This document shows positions 44,465 through 54,600 of a stretch of 64,000 bases of DNA, piece by piece. Origin of the DNA: Pseudomonas capsici (GTDB lineage: Bacteria > Pseudomonadota > Gammaproteobacteria > Pseudomonadales > Pseudomonadaceae); NCBI RefSeq assembly GCF_017165765.1, contig NZ_JAFGZD010000013.1, forward strand, positions 89,219-153,218, given 5' to 3'. The notes below the pieces were generated by a model. It saw only the letters and a program-made list of their open reading frames with translations. It was not told where the DNA came from and made no database searches. Made by a program: the position numbers and the translations under genes. Position 1 is the first letter of the stretch. Each line of letters opens with the position of its first letter.

Positions 44465-46129
44465 ATGACGCCCAAATCAGAAAGCCTCGCCCGGGAAACC
44501 CTGAGGATCCTCAAGCCATTCTGGTGGCTGGTGGCTCTCTCGACGGTGCTGGGGGTTGTCAGCGGCCTGAGCGTGACCGCCCTGCTGGCTACCATCAACA
44601 ACGCGATGAACATGGCAGGCGGACCTGACACCCACACCGCGCTGCTGTTCGCCGGCCTGTGCGTGCTGACCCTGGCCTGCTCCACCGTCTCGAACCTGTC
44701 GACCAACTATGTCGGCCAGCGCGTGGTCGCCAACCTGCGTCGCGAACTGGCCGCCAAGGTGCTGGTCGCGCCTATCGAGCAACTGGAACGCTACCGTTCG
44801 CATCGTCTGATTCCGGTGCTGCTCAATGACGTGAACACCCTCAGCACCTTCGCGCTGTCCATTGCGCCGATGGTGATTTCGTTCACCGTCACCCTGGGCT
44901 GCCTGACTTATCTGGCCCTGCTGTCGTGGCAGATCCTGGCGCTGACGGTACTGACCGTGATCCTGGGCACCGGCGCGCAGTATCTGGCTCATCATTTCGG
45001 CACCCGCAGCATCATCGCGGCGCGCAATGGCGAAGACGAGCTACAAAAGCACTATCAGGCCCTGTCGTCCGGCGCCAAGGAGCTGCGCATCCAGCGCAAG
45101 CGCCGTCAGCACATGCTCGACCAGCAGATCCATGGCGCCACCGAGCGCATCTGCCGATCCAACGTGCGCGCCGCCAACATTTTCGTCAGCGCAGAAACCT
45201 TCGGCTCGATGCTGTTCTTCGCGGTCATCGGCATTGCCATTGCCTTCCAGGCGCTGTGGCCGAGCACCGAAAAGACCGTGCTGGGCGGTTTCGTGCTGGT
45301 CATGCTGTATATGAAAGGCCCGCTGGAACGCCTGATCACGGCACTGCCGGGCATCAGTCGTGCACAGATCGCCATGCGCCGCATTGCCGAGCTGTCGTGG
45401 AAGTTCTCCAGCCCCGAGCCGCACCTGCTGGTCAGCGACCGCCCCAACACCCTGGCGAACATGCAGACCCTGGAACTGCATCAGTTGCGCTATGACTATC
45501 CGCCGGTGGAAGGCAGCGAGTCCTTCCATCTCGGCCCGGTCAACCTGAGCATCAAACAGGGGGATATCGTGTTCATCGTCGGCGAGAACGGTTGCGGCAA
45601 GACCACCCTGATCAAACTGCTGCTGGGCCTGTACAAGCCGCAGCAAGGCGAGATCCGCCTCAACGGCAAGGCAGTCACGGCGCAAGAGCTGGACGATTAT
45701 CGCCAGTTGTTCACCACCATCTTCGCCGACTACTACCTGTTCGACGAGCCGCTGCAAGGCGAAGCCCGCCTGCCTGCCGATGCGGGCAAGTACCTGGAGC
45801 GCCTGGATATTGCCCATAAGGTCAGCATTCGCGATGGCGCATTCACCACCACCGACCTGTCCACCGGCCAACGCAAGCGCCTTGCCCTGATCAACGCCTG
45901 GCTGGACGAGCGTCAGGTGCTGGTGTTCGACGAATGGGCAGCCGATCAGGACCCGGCTTTCCGCCGCGTGTTCTATACCGAGCTGTTGCCCGAACTCAAA
46001 CAGCAAGGCAAGACCATCATCGTCATCTCCCACGACGACCGGTATTTCCCGATTGCCGATCAACTGGTGCGCATGCAGGCCGGCAAGATCGAAGTGGAGC
46101 AGGTACAAGCCCAACCGGTATCCGCCTGA
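44465..46129 (+). CDS. pvdE: Pyoverdine precursor ABC exporter
   Basis: Cyclic-peptide-type ABC exporter that moves acylated ferribactin into the periplasm for maturation. 554 residues: a six-helix membrane domain (about 1-320) fused to an ATPase with Walker A GENGCGKTT, signature LSTGQRKRL and Walker B VLVFDEWAADQD. No PvdS-type box lies in the 160 bases upstream, so it is probably transcribed with pvdMNO through the REP element, or from an unrecognised promoter. Confidence 0.95.
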   Translation: MTPKSESLARETLRILKPFWWLVALSTVLGVVSGLSVTALLATINNAMNMAGGPDTHTALLFAGLCVLTLACSTVSNLSTNYVGQRVVANLRRELAAKVLVAPIEQLERYRSHRLIPVLLNDVNTLSTFALSIAPMVISFTVTLGCLTYLALLSWQILALTVLTVILGTGAQYLAHHFGTRSIIAARNGEDELQKHYQALSSGAKELRIQRKRRQHMLDQQIHGATERICRSNVRAANIFVSAETFGSMLFFAVIGIAIAFQALWPSTEKTVLGGFVLVMLYMKGPLERLITALPGISRAQIAMRRIAELSWKFSSPEPHLLVSDRPNTLANMQTLELHQLRYDYPPVEGSESFHLGPVNLSIKQGDIVFIVGENGCGKTTLIKLLLGLYKPQQGEIRLNGKAVTAQELDDYRQLFTTIFADYYLFDEPLQGEARLPADAGKYLERLDIAHKVSIRDGAFTTTDLSTGQRKRLALINAWLDERQVLVFDEWAADQDPAFRRVFYTELLPELKQQGKTIIVISHDDRYFPIADQLVRMQAGKIEVEQVQAQPVSA

Positions 46130-46153
46130 ATACAGCCGGTTATCGATGATATG

Positions 46154-46190
46154 GCCCCGCCCGGCTCAGACCGCGAGCGGGGCTTCTTTT
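46154..46190 (+). terminator. Intrinsic terminator of pvdE
   Basis: GCCCCGC/GCGGGGC stem, then TTCTTTTT, 24 bases after the stop. The remaining gap up to 46436 holds the PvdS-type box at 46266 and no gene. Confidence 0.85.
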
Positions 46191-46265
46191 TGCCCATGGG
46201 CCAGCCACCTCGCCACCACCGATAGCCTTGCGCCATCTTTTTCAGGGCAAATGTGAAAAATTCAT

Positions 46266-46289
46266 TAAATAACCGAGAGCCATTTTCGT
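46266..46289 (+). promoter_or_regulatory. PvdS-type promoter of the first receptor
   Basis: TAAAT (46266-46270), 16 bases, CGT (46287-46289). It is 147 bases before the receptor start, leaving an unusually long leader. Confidence 0.83.
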
Positions 46290-46436
46290 TCTCTTTAACA
46301 GCACACCTGCGCGGGCATCTGCAGTCAGCCTGGCTCCCAGTAAAAAGTCGAACAGCCTCTGCCCTGATTCGCCTCCGGACAGGCCTGAACGACGCTCTTT
46401 ATCTCCCTGCCAATACCAACTAGAAAGAGCCACTCC

Positions 46437-48875
46437 ATGTACACACCGTCACGACTCACCCCTCTCAGCAAGGCCTTGTTGATCAGCCGGATGTTTCGCC
46501 CAGGACCTGCCATGGCAGCAATCGGTCTGGCGCTCAGCATGCCCATGGCCGCTCAGGTACAGGCCCAGGAAATCGAGTTCAACATCCCGGCTCAACCGCT
46601 GAGCAGTGCCCTGAGTCAACTGGAACGTCAGGGCAGTCTGCGCGTGGCCTACAGCCCGGCGGATGTACAAGGCAAGACCAGCGGTGCAGTACAGGGCAAG
46701 TTCACTCCGGCACAGGCAGCGGGGAAACTGCTGGCCGGAGCAGGCCTGACCTACAGCCTGCAAGGCAATGCCCTGACCCTGAGTGCGCAGGATACATCGA
46801 CAGCCATCAATCTGGCTCCGACCGCGATTGACTCCCAGTATCTGGGCACCACCACTGACGGCACGGGCTCCTACACCACCGGTGCCACCACTATCGGCAA
46901 GGGTGCGGCGCAATCGCTGCGGGAAACGCCTCAGTCGGTGAGCGTCATGACCCGTCAGGTCATGGACGACAATAATCTCACCAGCCTGAGCGAAGTGCTG
47001 GAAGACACCCCCGGCATCAGCTTCCAGTACCGCAACTTCGGTGGCCACGTATACACATCCCGTGGTTTCTCGCTACTGGCGGAAAGCTTTCTGGTCGATG
47101 GCATTGGCGGTCAGGGCTACCAGATCACCGGCTGGATGCAGCCGGATATGGCGATCTATGACCGAGTGGAAGTGCTGCGCGGTGCTTCGGGCCTGCTAGT
47201 GGGCGCCGGTCAACCCGGTGGTGCGGTGAATCTGGTACGCAAGCGTCCGACCGCCGAGAACAAATTCTCGATCACCACCCGCGCCGGTTCATGGGATCAG
47301 TACCGTGTCGATCTGGATGGCAGCGGCAAGCTCAACGATTCGGGCACCGTCCGGGGTCGAATGGTGGCCGCCTATGAAGACAATGGCTCGTATCTGGATA
47401 ACCGCAACAGCCGCACGCCCCTGCTGTACGGCATCCTCGAAGCCGACGTGACCGACGACACCACACTGACCATGAGCCTGCGTCGTCAGGAAAAGGTCAT
47501 CAACGGTTATTCGATCTACGGCCTGCCACGCTACAGCAACGGACAGTCGCTGGACTTGTCGCGCTCGACGAACCTGGCTCCGAAATGGAACCGCCTCGAA
47601 ACCGACATGACCGAGGCTTTCTTCGAAGTCGAGCATCGCTTCAACGACAACTGGCTCAACAAGACCTCCCTGACCTACTCCGAAGGTGGATTCGATCAGG
47701 TCATTGCCTATGCGCAAGGAGCCATTAACCCGACAACGCTGACCGGCTCCACTTTCCGCAGAACCCTGTTCCGTAACGATGAAGTCAACAGCCTGGGCCT
47801 GAACAGCCAGCTGGAAGGCAAGTTCGACGCCTTCGGCCTGTCCCATCAGGTCACTTTGGGGGCCGACTGGTCGAGGCAGAGAGCCGACACCAAGAGTGTC
47901 TCTCCAACAATGGGTTCTGCAGTCAATGTCTTTGATGTCGACACCAGCTCACTTGCAAAACCGGCACGTCCGGCCTGGACAAGCGATTACGTCTCGACCG
48001 AAGAGCGGGCAGGTCTCTACGCCAATACCCGTATCCACCTGAGCGAGCCGTTGAGCCTGGTTCTGGGCGGACGCCTCAGTTGGTTCGAGTATGACTACAA
48101 CGCCAAATATGGCCCGGCCCTTTCGTATAACTCCAAACAGACTCAGGAATTTACACCTTTCGCCGGCCTGATCTACGACATCAACGAAAACTGGTCCTGG
48201 TACGCCAGCTATGCGGATATATTCACTCCGCAAGCCGCTTACAGGCAGGTCGGCGGCACCCCACTGGATCCAGCCGTGGGTTCCAACTATGAAACCGGCA
48301 TCAAGGGCGAACTGTTCGACAAGCGCATGAATCTGTCGATGGCCCTGTTCTATATCAAGCAGAAAGATGTTGCCTACGAGGATCTTTCAGCCACGGACCC
48401 ATGCCCGGGCGGCTCTGACAACACCTGCTACATCCAGGGCGGCATCAAGCGCAGCAAAGGTATCGATATCGAAGCCAGCGGCGAAGTACTGCCAGGCCTG
48501 CAGGTCTTTGGCGGCTACACCTTCAACCAGTTGGCAAACAGTTCCGATATGGAAGTGGCCTACGAGACGCCGAAGCATATGCTGCGCCTCAATACCAGCT
48601 ACAACCTGCCGGGAGCCTGGAACCGCCTGACTCTGGGTGCCGGGGTATCGGCGGACTCCGGCTACAAAGTACCGTCCGATGACCGACTGGGCGTTGCAGG
48701 CCGGGCCATCTGGGATGCACGCGCCGCCTGGAAGATCGACGAGCACTGGACCGTCGCACTCAATGCCGAGAACCTGTTTGATCGCAAGTACTACACCACC
48801 GCCGTGGCACTGGATCGCTCCAACTTATACGGCGAACCACGCAGCTACGTCCTGACCCTGCGCGGCGACTTCTGA
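46437..48875 (+). CDS. fpvA: Ferripyoverdine TonB-dependent receptor with signalling domain, copy 1
   Basis: An 812-residue outer-membrane transducer. A signal peptide ends near QVQAQ. A secretin/TonB short N-terminal (STN) domain covers about residues 45-125, a plug domain about 165-280 (RETPQSVSVMTRQVMDDNNL, DGIGGQGYQITGW) and a 22-strand barrel the rest, ending in aromatic Phe (LTLRGDF). The STN domain implies contact with an FpvR-like anti-sigma factor, which is not in this window. GAAAGAG lies upstream of the ATG. A close paralogue follows directly. Confidence 0.94.
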   Translation: MYTPSRLTPLSKALLISRMFRPGPAMAAIGLALSMPMAAQVQAQEIEFNIPAQPLSSALSQLERQGSLRVAYSPADVQGKTSGAVQGKFTPAQAAGKLLAGAGLTYSLQGNALTLSAQDTSTAINLAPTAIDSQYLGTTTDGTGSYTTGATTIGKGAAQSLRETPQSVSVMTRQVMDDNNLTSLSEVLEDTPGISFQYRNFGGHVYTSRGFSLLAESFLVDGIGGQGYQITGWMQPDMAIYDRVEVLRGASGLLVGAGQPGGAVNLVRKRPTAENKFSITTRAGSWDQYRVDLDGSGKLNDSGTVRGRMVAAYEDNGSYLDNRNSRTPLLYGILEADVTDDTTLTMSLRRQEKVINGYSIYGLPRYSNGQSLDLSRSTNLAPKWNRLETDMTEAFFEVEHRFNDNWLNKTSLTYSEGGFDQVIAYAQGAINPTTLTGSTFRRTLFRNDEVNSLGLNSQLEGKFDAFGLSHQVTLGADWSRQRADTKSVSPTMGSAVNVFDVDTSSLAKPARPAWTSDYVSTEERAGLYANTRIHLSEPLSLVLGGRLSWFEYDYNAKYGPALSYNSKQTQEFTPFAGLIYDINENWSWYASYADIFTPQAAYRQVGGTPLDPAVGSNYETGIKGELFDKRMNLSMALFYIKQKDVAYEDLSATDPCPGGSDNTCYIQGGIKRSKGIDIEASGEVLPGLQVFGGYTFNQLANSSDMEVAYETPKHMLRLNTSYNLPGAWNRLTLGAGVSADSGYKVPSDDRLGVAGRAIWDARAAWKIDEHWTVALNAENLFDRKYYTTAVALDRSNLYGEPRSYVLTLRGDF

Positions 48876-48916
48876 TCCTGCGCAGAATCTGCAGATAAAC
48901 CGATCCGCAGGACAGC

Positions 48917-48951
48917 AAAAAAAGACCAGGGGGCAACCTCTGGTCTTTTTT
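48917..48951 (+). terminator. Intrinsic terminator of the first receptor gene
   Basis: AAAAAAGACCAG stem with complement, loop rich in G and C, then TTTTTT. Confidence 0.88.
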
Positions 48952-48964
48952 ATTGAAAAATCAC

Positions 48965-48988
48965 TAAATAAATTCCCGCTTCATTCGT
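48965..48988 (+). promoter_or_regulatory. PvdS-type promoter of the second receptor
   Basis: TAAAT (48965-48969), 16 bases, CGT (48986-48988), just after the terminator of the first receptor and 110 bases before the second receptor start. Confidence 0.83.
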
Positions 48989-49098
48989 ATCGATTCTTTA
49001 TCAATCACGCAGAAAAACGTCCGCCACAGAATGACCAGAGGCAGTGCCCCATACGGTTGTATGGTTTACCCTGCGTTACCGATATAAGAGCCATCAGA

Positions 49099-51510
49099 AT
49101 GCAATCAAGCACCCGCCCTCCACTGCCTGTCCGCCTGCTGTTTCAGCCCAGGCCTGCGATAAGAGTGGTGGGTCTTGCGCTGCTGATGGCATTCAAGGGT
49201 GAAGCCCTGGCTCAGGAAATCGAGTTCGATATCCCCGCCCAGCCCCTGAACAGCGCACTGAATGAACTGGGGCGTCAGGGTGATCTGCAAGTGCTGTACA
49301 ACCCGGACGATATCAAGGGCAAAAGCAGCCGGGCCGTGCGTGGCAGGTTCACCCCCGAACAGGCAGCCCGCAACCTGCTCGATCAGGCCAGAGTGCCTTA
49401 CAACTTCGAGAACAACACCCTGACGCTGACCGCCGTTGTGCCTGCGGTCAGCCTCAAGCCCCTGTCGATCCAGGCGCCACCGTCAGGCCTGATTACCGAA
49501 GACTCGGGTTCCTACACCACGTCTGCGGTGAGCATCACCAAAAGCACTCAATCCCTGCGTGAAATTCCGCAATCGGTCAGCGTCGTGACCCGCCAGTTGA
49601 TGAACGACAAGAACCTCTACAGCCTGGAAGACGTGATGGCCCAGGCAACCGGTGTCACCTTTTCCCAGCGCAACTTCGGCTCCCATGTGTTCAGCTCCCG
49701 GGGCTTTGCCATGGAAGACGAGAGCTACACCATCGATGGGATTTCGGGCCAGGGCTACAGCGTGACCGGCTGGATGACGCCCGACATGGAAATCTACGAC
49801 CATGTGGAAATCCTGCGGGGCGCTGCCGGGCTGCTGATCGGCGCAGGCAACCCCGGCGGCACGGTCAATCTTGTGCGTAAGCGCCCGACCGCCATACCGC
49901 AGTTTTCGATCACCACCCGTACCGGCACCTGGGACAACAACCGGGTGGATCTGGACGGCAGCAGCAAGCTGAACGATTCGGGCAGCATCCGTGGCCGCTT
50001 CGTGGCGTCCTATGCCGACCGTGACTACTTTATCGATGGCCTCAGCAAATCCGCCCCGCTGCTGTACGGCATCCTCGAAGCCGACCTGAATGACGACACC
50101 ACCCTGGCTGTGGGCGTGCGTCGTCAGGAGGCCGACATCAAGGGGTTCACCATCTTCGGTCTGCCCCGCTACAGCGATGGCAGTGCCATAGACCTGCCGC
50201 GCTCGACTTCTCTGGCTCAGGACTGGAACCGTCACCAGACCCGAACGGACGAAGTGTTCACGGAGCTGGATCATCACTTCAGCGAAAGCTGGTCCGGCAC
50301 CCTGTCCGCCACTCACTCAACGGGTTCGTTCGAACAGAAAGTGGCCTACGCCCAGGGTGCCATCGATCCGGCGACATTGACGGGCTCGCGCATCGCCCGG
50401 ACCCTGTTCCGCTCCGACCAATTGCACAGCAACGGGTTCGACGCACACATGGACGGTCATTTCGAAGCGTTTGGCCTGGAACACCAGTTGACTTTCGGCG
50501 GCAACTGGTCGGAACAGACACGCAAGTCCAGACAAGCCAATGTCACCTCCAACCAGCCCATCGATGTATTCGCCCCCGATAGCCATCTGATTGCCGAACC
50601 GGACCGACCCGAGTGGACCTCCATTACCGACTTCAGTGACAAACGCTACGGCACCTACGCCAATCTGCGCCTGCATCTGTCGCAGTCGTTGAGCCTGGTC
50701 ATGGGCGGCCGCCTCAGTTGGTATGACTACCAGACCCAGACGGCGGGCGTCACTCGAAAATCCATAGAGGAACATGAGCTCACGCCCTTTATAGGCACGA
50801 TCTACGACCTCAACCCGGACTGGTCCCTGTACGCCAGCTACACCGATATCTTCCTGCCGCAAAGCGTCTACCGGGATGCTGCCGGCAACCTGCTGAAGCC
50901 GGCCATCGGCGCAAACTACGAAACCGGCATCAAAGGCGAACTCTTCGATCAGCGCCTGAACCTTTCCTTTGCGATGTTTTACGTCAAGCAGAAGGATGTG
51001 GCTGTGGAAGACAACGCCAACCCTGGCGAGTGTCTGGTGAACGATATCTACGGAACCTGCTACCTGAACGGCAACATCCGCCGCAGCAAAGGCTTTGAAA
51101 TGGAAGCCAGCGGCGAACCCCTGCCCGGCCTGCAGACCGTGGCAGGCTACACCTTCAACATGACCCGCGGCAGTGACGGCCAGTCCATTTCGGCAGAAAC
51201 ACCCCGGCATCTGTTTCGCATGAGCGGCAACTACACGCTGCCCGGCGCCTGGAATCGCCTGACCCTCGGCGCAGGCGTATCGGCCCAGAGCGGCTATTCG
51301 GAAATCGAATCATCGGCAGAAATCAGAAACCCCGGCCGCGCCATCTGGGATGCCAGAGCCTCCTGGAAAATCGACGAGAACTGGAGCCTGGCCCTCAACG
51401 GCAACAACCTGCTGGATCGCAAGTATTACAAGGCGACCGGGGATATTGATCGGGGCAACTACTACGGCGACCCGCGCAATTATATGCTGACCTTGCGCGG
51501 GGAGTTTTAG
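49099..51510 (+). CDS. Ferripyoverdine-type TonB-dependent receptor with signalling domain, copy 2
   Basis: An 803-residue FpvA-family receptor. The order is the same as in the first copy: signal peptide ending EALAQ, STN domain (about 40-120, QEIEFDIPAQPLNSALNELG), plug (about 150-265) and barrel ending LTLRGEF. Long blocks are shared with copy 1 (for example LLYGILEADL, KGELFDQRLNLS), but the STN and extracellular loops differ clearly, so it is a diverged duplicate and not an assembly artefact. The start at 49099 gives the correct signal peptide; the frame from 49057 adds 14 residues. Its ligand may be the same or a related pyoverdine. Confidence 0.92.
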   Translation: MQSSTRPPLPVRLLFQPRPAIRVVGLALLMAFKGEALAQEIEFDIPAQPLNSALNELGRQGDLQVLYNPDDIKGKSSRAVRGRFTPEQAARNLLDQARVPYNFENNTLTLTAVVPAVSLKPLSIQAPPSGLITEDSGSYTTSAVSITKSTQSLREIPQSVSVVTRQLMNDKNLYSLEDVMAQATGVTFSQRNFGSHVFSSRGFAMEDESYTIDGISGQGYSVTGWMTPDMEIYDHVEILRGAAGLLIGAGNPGGTVNLVRKRPTAIPQFSITTRTGTWDNNRVDLDGSSKLNDSGSIRGRFVASYADRDYFIDGLSKSAPLLYGILEADLNDDTTLAVGVRRQEADIKGFTIFGLPRYSDGSAIDLPRSTSLAQDWNRHQTRTDEVFTELDHHFSESWSGTLSATHSTGSFEQKVAYAQGAIDPATLTGSRIARTLFRSDQLHSNGFDAHMDGHFEAFGLEHQLTFGGNWSEQTRKSRQANVTSNQPIDVFAPDSHLIAEPDRPEWTSITDFSDKRYGTYANLRLHLSQSLSLVMGGRLSWYDYQTQTAGVTRKSIEEHELTPFIGTIYDLNPDWSLYASYTDIFLPQSVYRDAAGNLLKPAIGANYETGIKGELFDQRLNLSFAMFYVKQKDVAVEDNANPGECLVNDIYGTCYLNGNIRRSKGFEMEASGEPLPGLQTVAGYTFNMTRGSDGQSISAETPRHLFRMSGNYTLPGAWNRLTLGAGVSAQSGYSEIESSAEIRNPGRAIWDARASWKIDENWSLALNGNNLLDRKYYKATGDIDRGNYYGDPRNYMLTLRGEF

Positions 51511-51532
51511 GGGCCGCCGGAGGCGGCAGCGC

Positions 51533-51627
51533 AAGCTACAAGCTACAAGCTACAAGCTACAAGCTACAAGCTACAAGCTACAAGCTTTTGACTTGAAGCT
51601 TGCAGCTTGCGGCTTGCGGCTTGCGGC
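51533..51627. repeat. 7-bp tandem repeat array with inverted partner
   Basis: Eight perfect copies of AAGCTAC (51533-51588), then a spacer and a run of related inverted units (GCTTGCAGCTTGC, then GGCTTGC copies) up to the synthetase stop. The halves are roughly complementary, so the region can fold into a long imperfect hairpin. It sits in the convergent gap between receptor 2 and the synthetase gene. Confidence 0.9.
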
Positions 51628-54600
51628 TCAAAACTTAAGCCGCTCTACAACCGAGTCCAAAAACGCCTCCCCAATCACAATATTGTCGTGCCGTTCCTGG
51701 ATTGTGGTCGAGGAGCGCAGTCCGTTTACCGAGCACTGTTCTGTTACCACAGCCTGTGCCTTGAGGATCTGGTCCGGTTCGCGGCTCTGCCCTGCCCACC
51801 AGCAGTCCACTTTCACCTCCAGTTTCTTGAGGGTGAAGGCTTCGGCCAGTACGGCGTTGGCATGCAGCAGTTTGTAGCCGGTTTCGATTTCGTCCTGAAT
51901 GGCGATGTCCTGGAAAACGTTGCGCAGGCTTTCGACGCCGATACCGGCATCCAGGGCAACCTGTTCGATCACCCGGTCGGCGATTTCACGCTCGTCCTTG
52001 AGCGATAGCCTGGCGCTTGCGATCAACTCCATGACACGCTCACGGGCCAGCCCCGGCACGAAAGCCACCAGACTCTGGATCAGGCTCTGGAACAGGTTCT
52101 GGAACAGGTTCTGGTCCTGATTCTGCGCCCGGACTTCCGGGTCTTCCTCGATCCAGCTCAGACCTGCCGAAGCCGGCAGCATCGAATCCACCAGCGCCAG
52201 GAAACTCACCTTGTCACCCTCATGCTCCAGAATATGAGCGACATCGATGGCCAGGGCTCCGCCCAGGGACCAGCCCAGCAGGTTGTAAGGCCCGACAGGC
52301 TGGGTGAGCCTGATCTGCTCGACAAAGTAATCGACCATTTCCTCCCATGACCTGTCGAACCAGCCCGGCACCACATAAGCCTTGTTGACCAGGCCATACA
52401 CCGGCCTGTCTTCACTCAGCCGGCCTGCCAGCGGGTAATAGGAGTAGGTGCCGCCACCACCGGGCGGCAGGCAGAACAACGGGGTCTTGTCAGACTGGCT
52501 GTTGTTCATGCGGATCACCGCCGACTTGACCTTGGCCTCGCCTGCCCGCAGGAAGTCCGCCAGTTCACCCAGGGTCTGCATCAGCAGGAAATCATGCAGT
52601 TTGATGGAGATATCGAACGTTTCGCGAATCCTGCCCGCCAGGGACACTGCCAGCAGCGAGTGACCGCCCAGGGCAAAGAAGTTGTCGTTGAGGCCCACAC
52701 GTTCGACTTTCAGGGCATCTGCCCAGAGAGCGGCAAGGCGTTCTTCCAGTTCGGTACGCGGCGCGACATAGCCTTGCTGCAACTGACTGGCATCCGGCTT
52801 TGGCAGGGCCTTGCGGTCCAGCTTGCCGTTGGCGGTCAGTGGCATGACGTCAACGGCCACAAAGTGCGTCGGCACCATGTAATCCGGTAGCAACGCTTTG
52901 AGGTAAGTCCTCAGTTCATTCGCATCCTGCGCCTTGTCGTTCGCCACCCAATAGGCCACAAGCTGTTTGCCGCTCGGGCCATCGATGTCGATCACATGGG
53001 CTTCGCGCACGCCCGGATGCTCATTGAGGCGCGCCTCGATTTCACCCAGTTCGATGCGCAACCCGCGAATCTTGACCTGATGGTCGATCCGTCCTGCGTA
53101 GTCGATCACCCCGTCACCGCCGTAACGTGCCAGATCGCCAGTGCGATAAAGACGACCGCCCTCCGTCGAGAATGGATCTGGCACGAAGCGTTCGGCAGTC
53201 AGCGCAGCACGCTGATGGTAACCCCGCGCCAGCCCCACACCGCCCAGATACAACTCGGCCGCAGCCCCACGGGCGGCCGGCAGCAGGCCGTCATCGAGAA
53301 TATGTGTCTTGAGATTATCGATAGGCCGACCGATCGGCACGCTCAGGGTATCGTCCGGCGTGCAGGTCCAATGGGTCACATCGATGGCGGCTTCGGTCGG
53401 ACCATACAGATTGAACAACCCGGCTTGCGGCAGACGCTTGAGTACCTGGGACGCCAGGTCCGCAGGCAGAGCCTCGCCACTGCACACCACACGGCGCAGG
53501 CTGTGGCAGCTTTCCACCTGCTCATGGGTCATGAAGGCCTGGAGCATGGAAGGGACAAAGTGCAGTGTCGTGACCTTGTGCTGAACGATGGTCTGCACCA
53601 GACGCTCGGGATCTCGATGATCGCCCGGCATGGCGATAGCCAGACGTGCGCCGGTGAGCAGAGGCCAGAAGAATTCCCAGACCGACACGTCGAAGCTGAA
53701 CGGCGTCTTCTGCAATACGGTGTCGCTGGCATCCAGCCCGTAGGCTTTCTGCATCCAGTGCAGACGGTTGACCAGGGCCAGATGGCTGTTGCCCGCCCCC
53801 TTGGGCTTGCCCGTTGAGCCTGAGGTGTAGATCACATACGCCAGGTTGTGCGGATGGGTGCGGCAGACAGGGTTGTCCTGGCTGTAAACCTCCAGCCAGT
53901 CGCCTTCCTGATCCAGGCACAAGGTTTGTACATGCTCGGGCACCGGCAGGCCTTGCAGCAGCGACGTCTGGGTCAGCAACAGGCCAATGCCGCTGTCATC
54001 GAGCATATAGGCCAGTCGATCCTGCGGATAATCCGGATCCAGCGGCACATAGGCGCCACCCGCCTTGAGAATCGCCAGCAAGCCGACGACCAACTCAAGA
54101 CTGCGCTCGATGCAGATCCCCACCAGCGCATCGGGGCCGATACCCGACTCACGCAGTTTGTGGGCCAACTGGTTGGCGCGGGCGTTGAGTTGCCCGTAGC
54201 TCATCTGCTGATTGTCGAAAGCCAGTGCCGGGGCATCAGGGGTTGCCAGTACCTGGGCTTCGATCAGGGTTTGAACGCACTGCTCGCCCGGGAACCCGGC
54301 AGAGGTAGCGTTCCATTCCCGCAGAATCTGGTGCTGCTCCCGTTCATTGAGCAACGACAGCTCGCCGATGGCGGCAGCCGGGTCACGAACCAGGGCCTCA
54401 AGCAGGTGCTGGAAGTGGCTGGCCAGTTGCGTCACCACATCTTCGCTGAAGTGCTGACGGGAGTAGCTCAGGCGCAGGGAAAGCGTTTCGCCCAGATTCA
54501 CCACCAGCGTCAGCGGATAATGAGTCTGCTCTTGGTTGATCAGGCCACTGAAGGCCAGACCGTCCGGCGCAGCCTGTTGCAGGGCTTCGGACACCGGGTA

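Noticed and set aside
46437..51510. Tandem receptors as an assembly duplication
   Set aside because: The two genes differ in length, promoter flanks and much of their sequence, so they are real diverged paralogues.
51533..51588. CRISPR-like regular repeat
   Set aside because: The unit is 7 bp with no spacers and no cas genes nearby; it is a simple tandem repeat.
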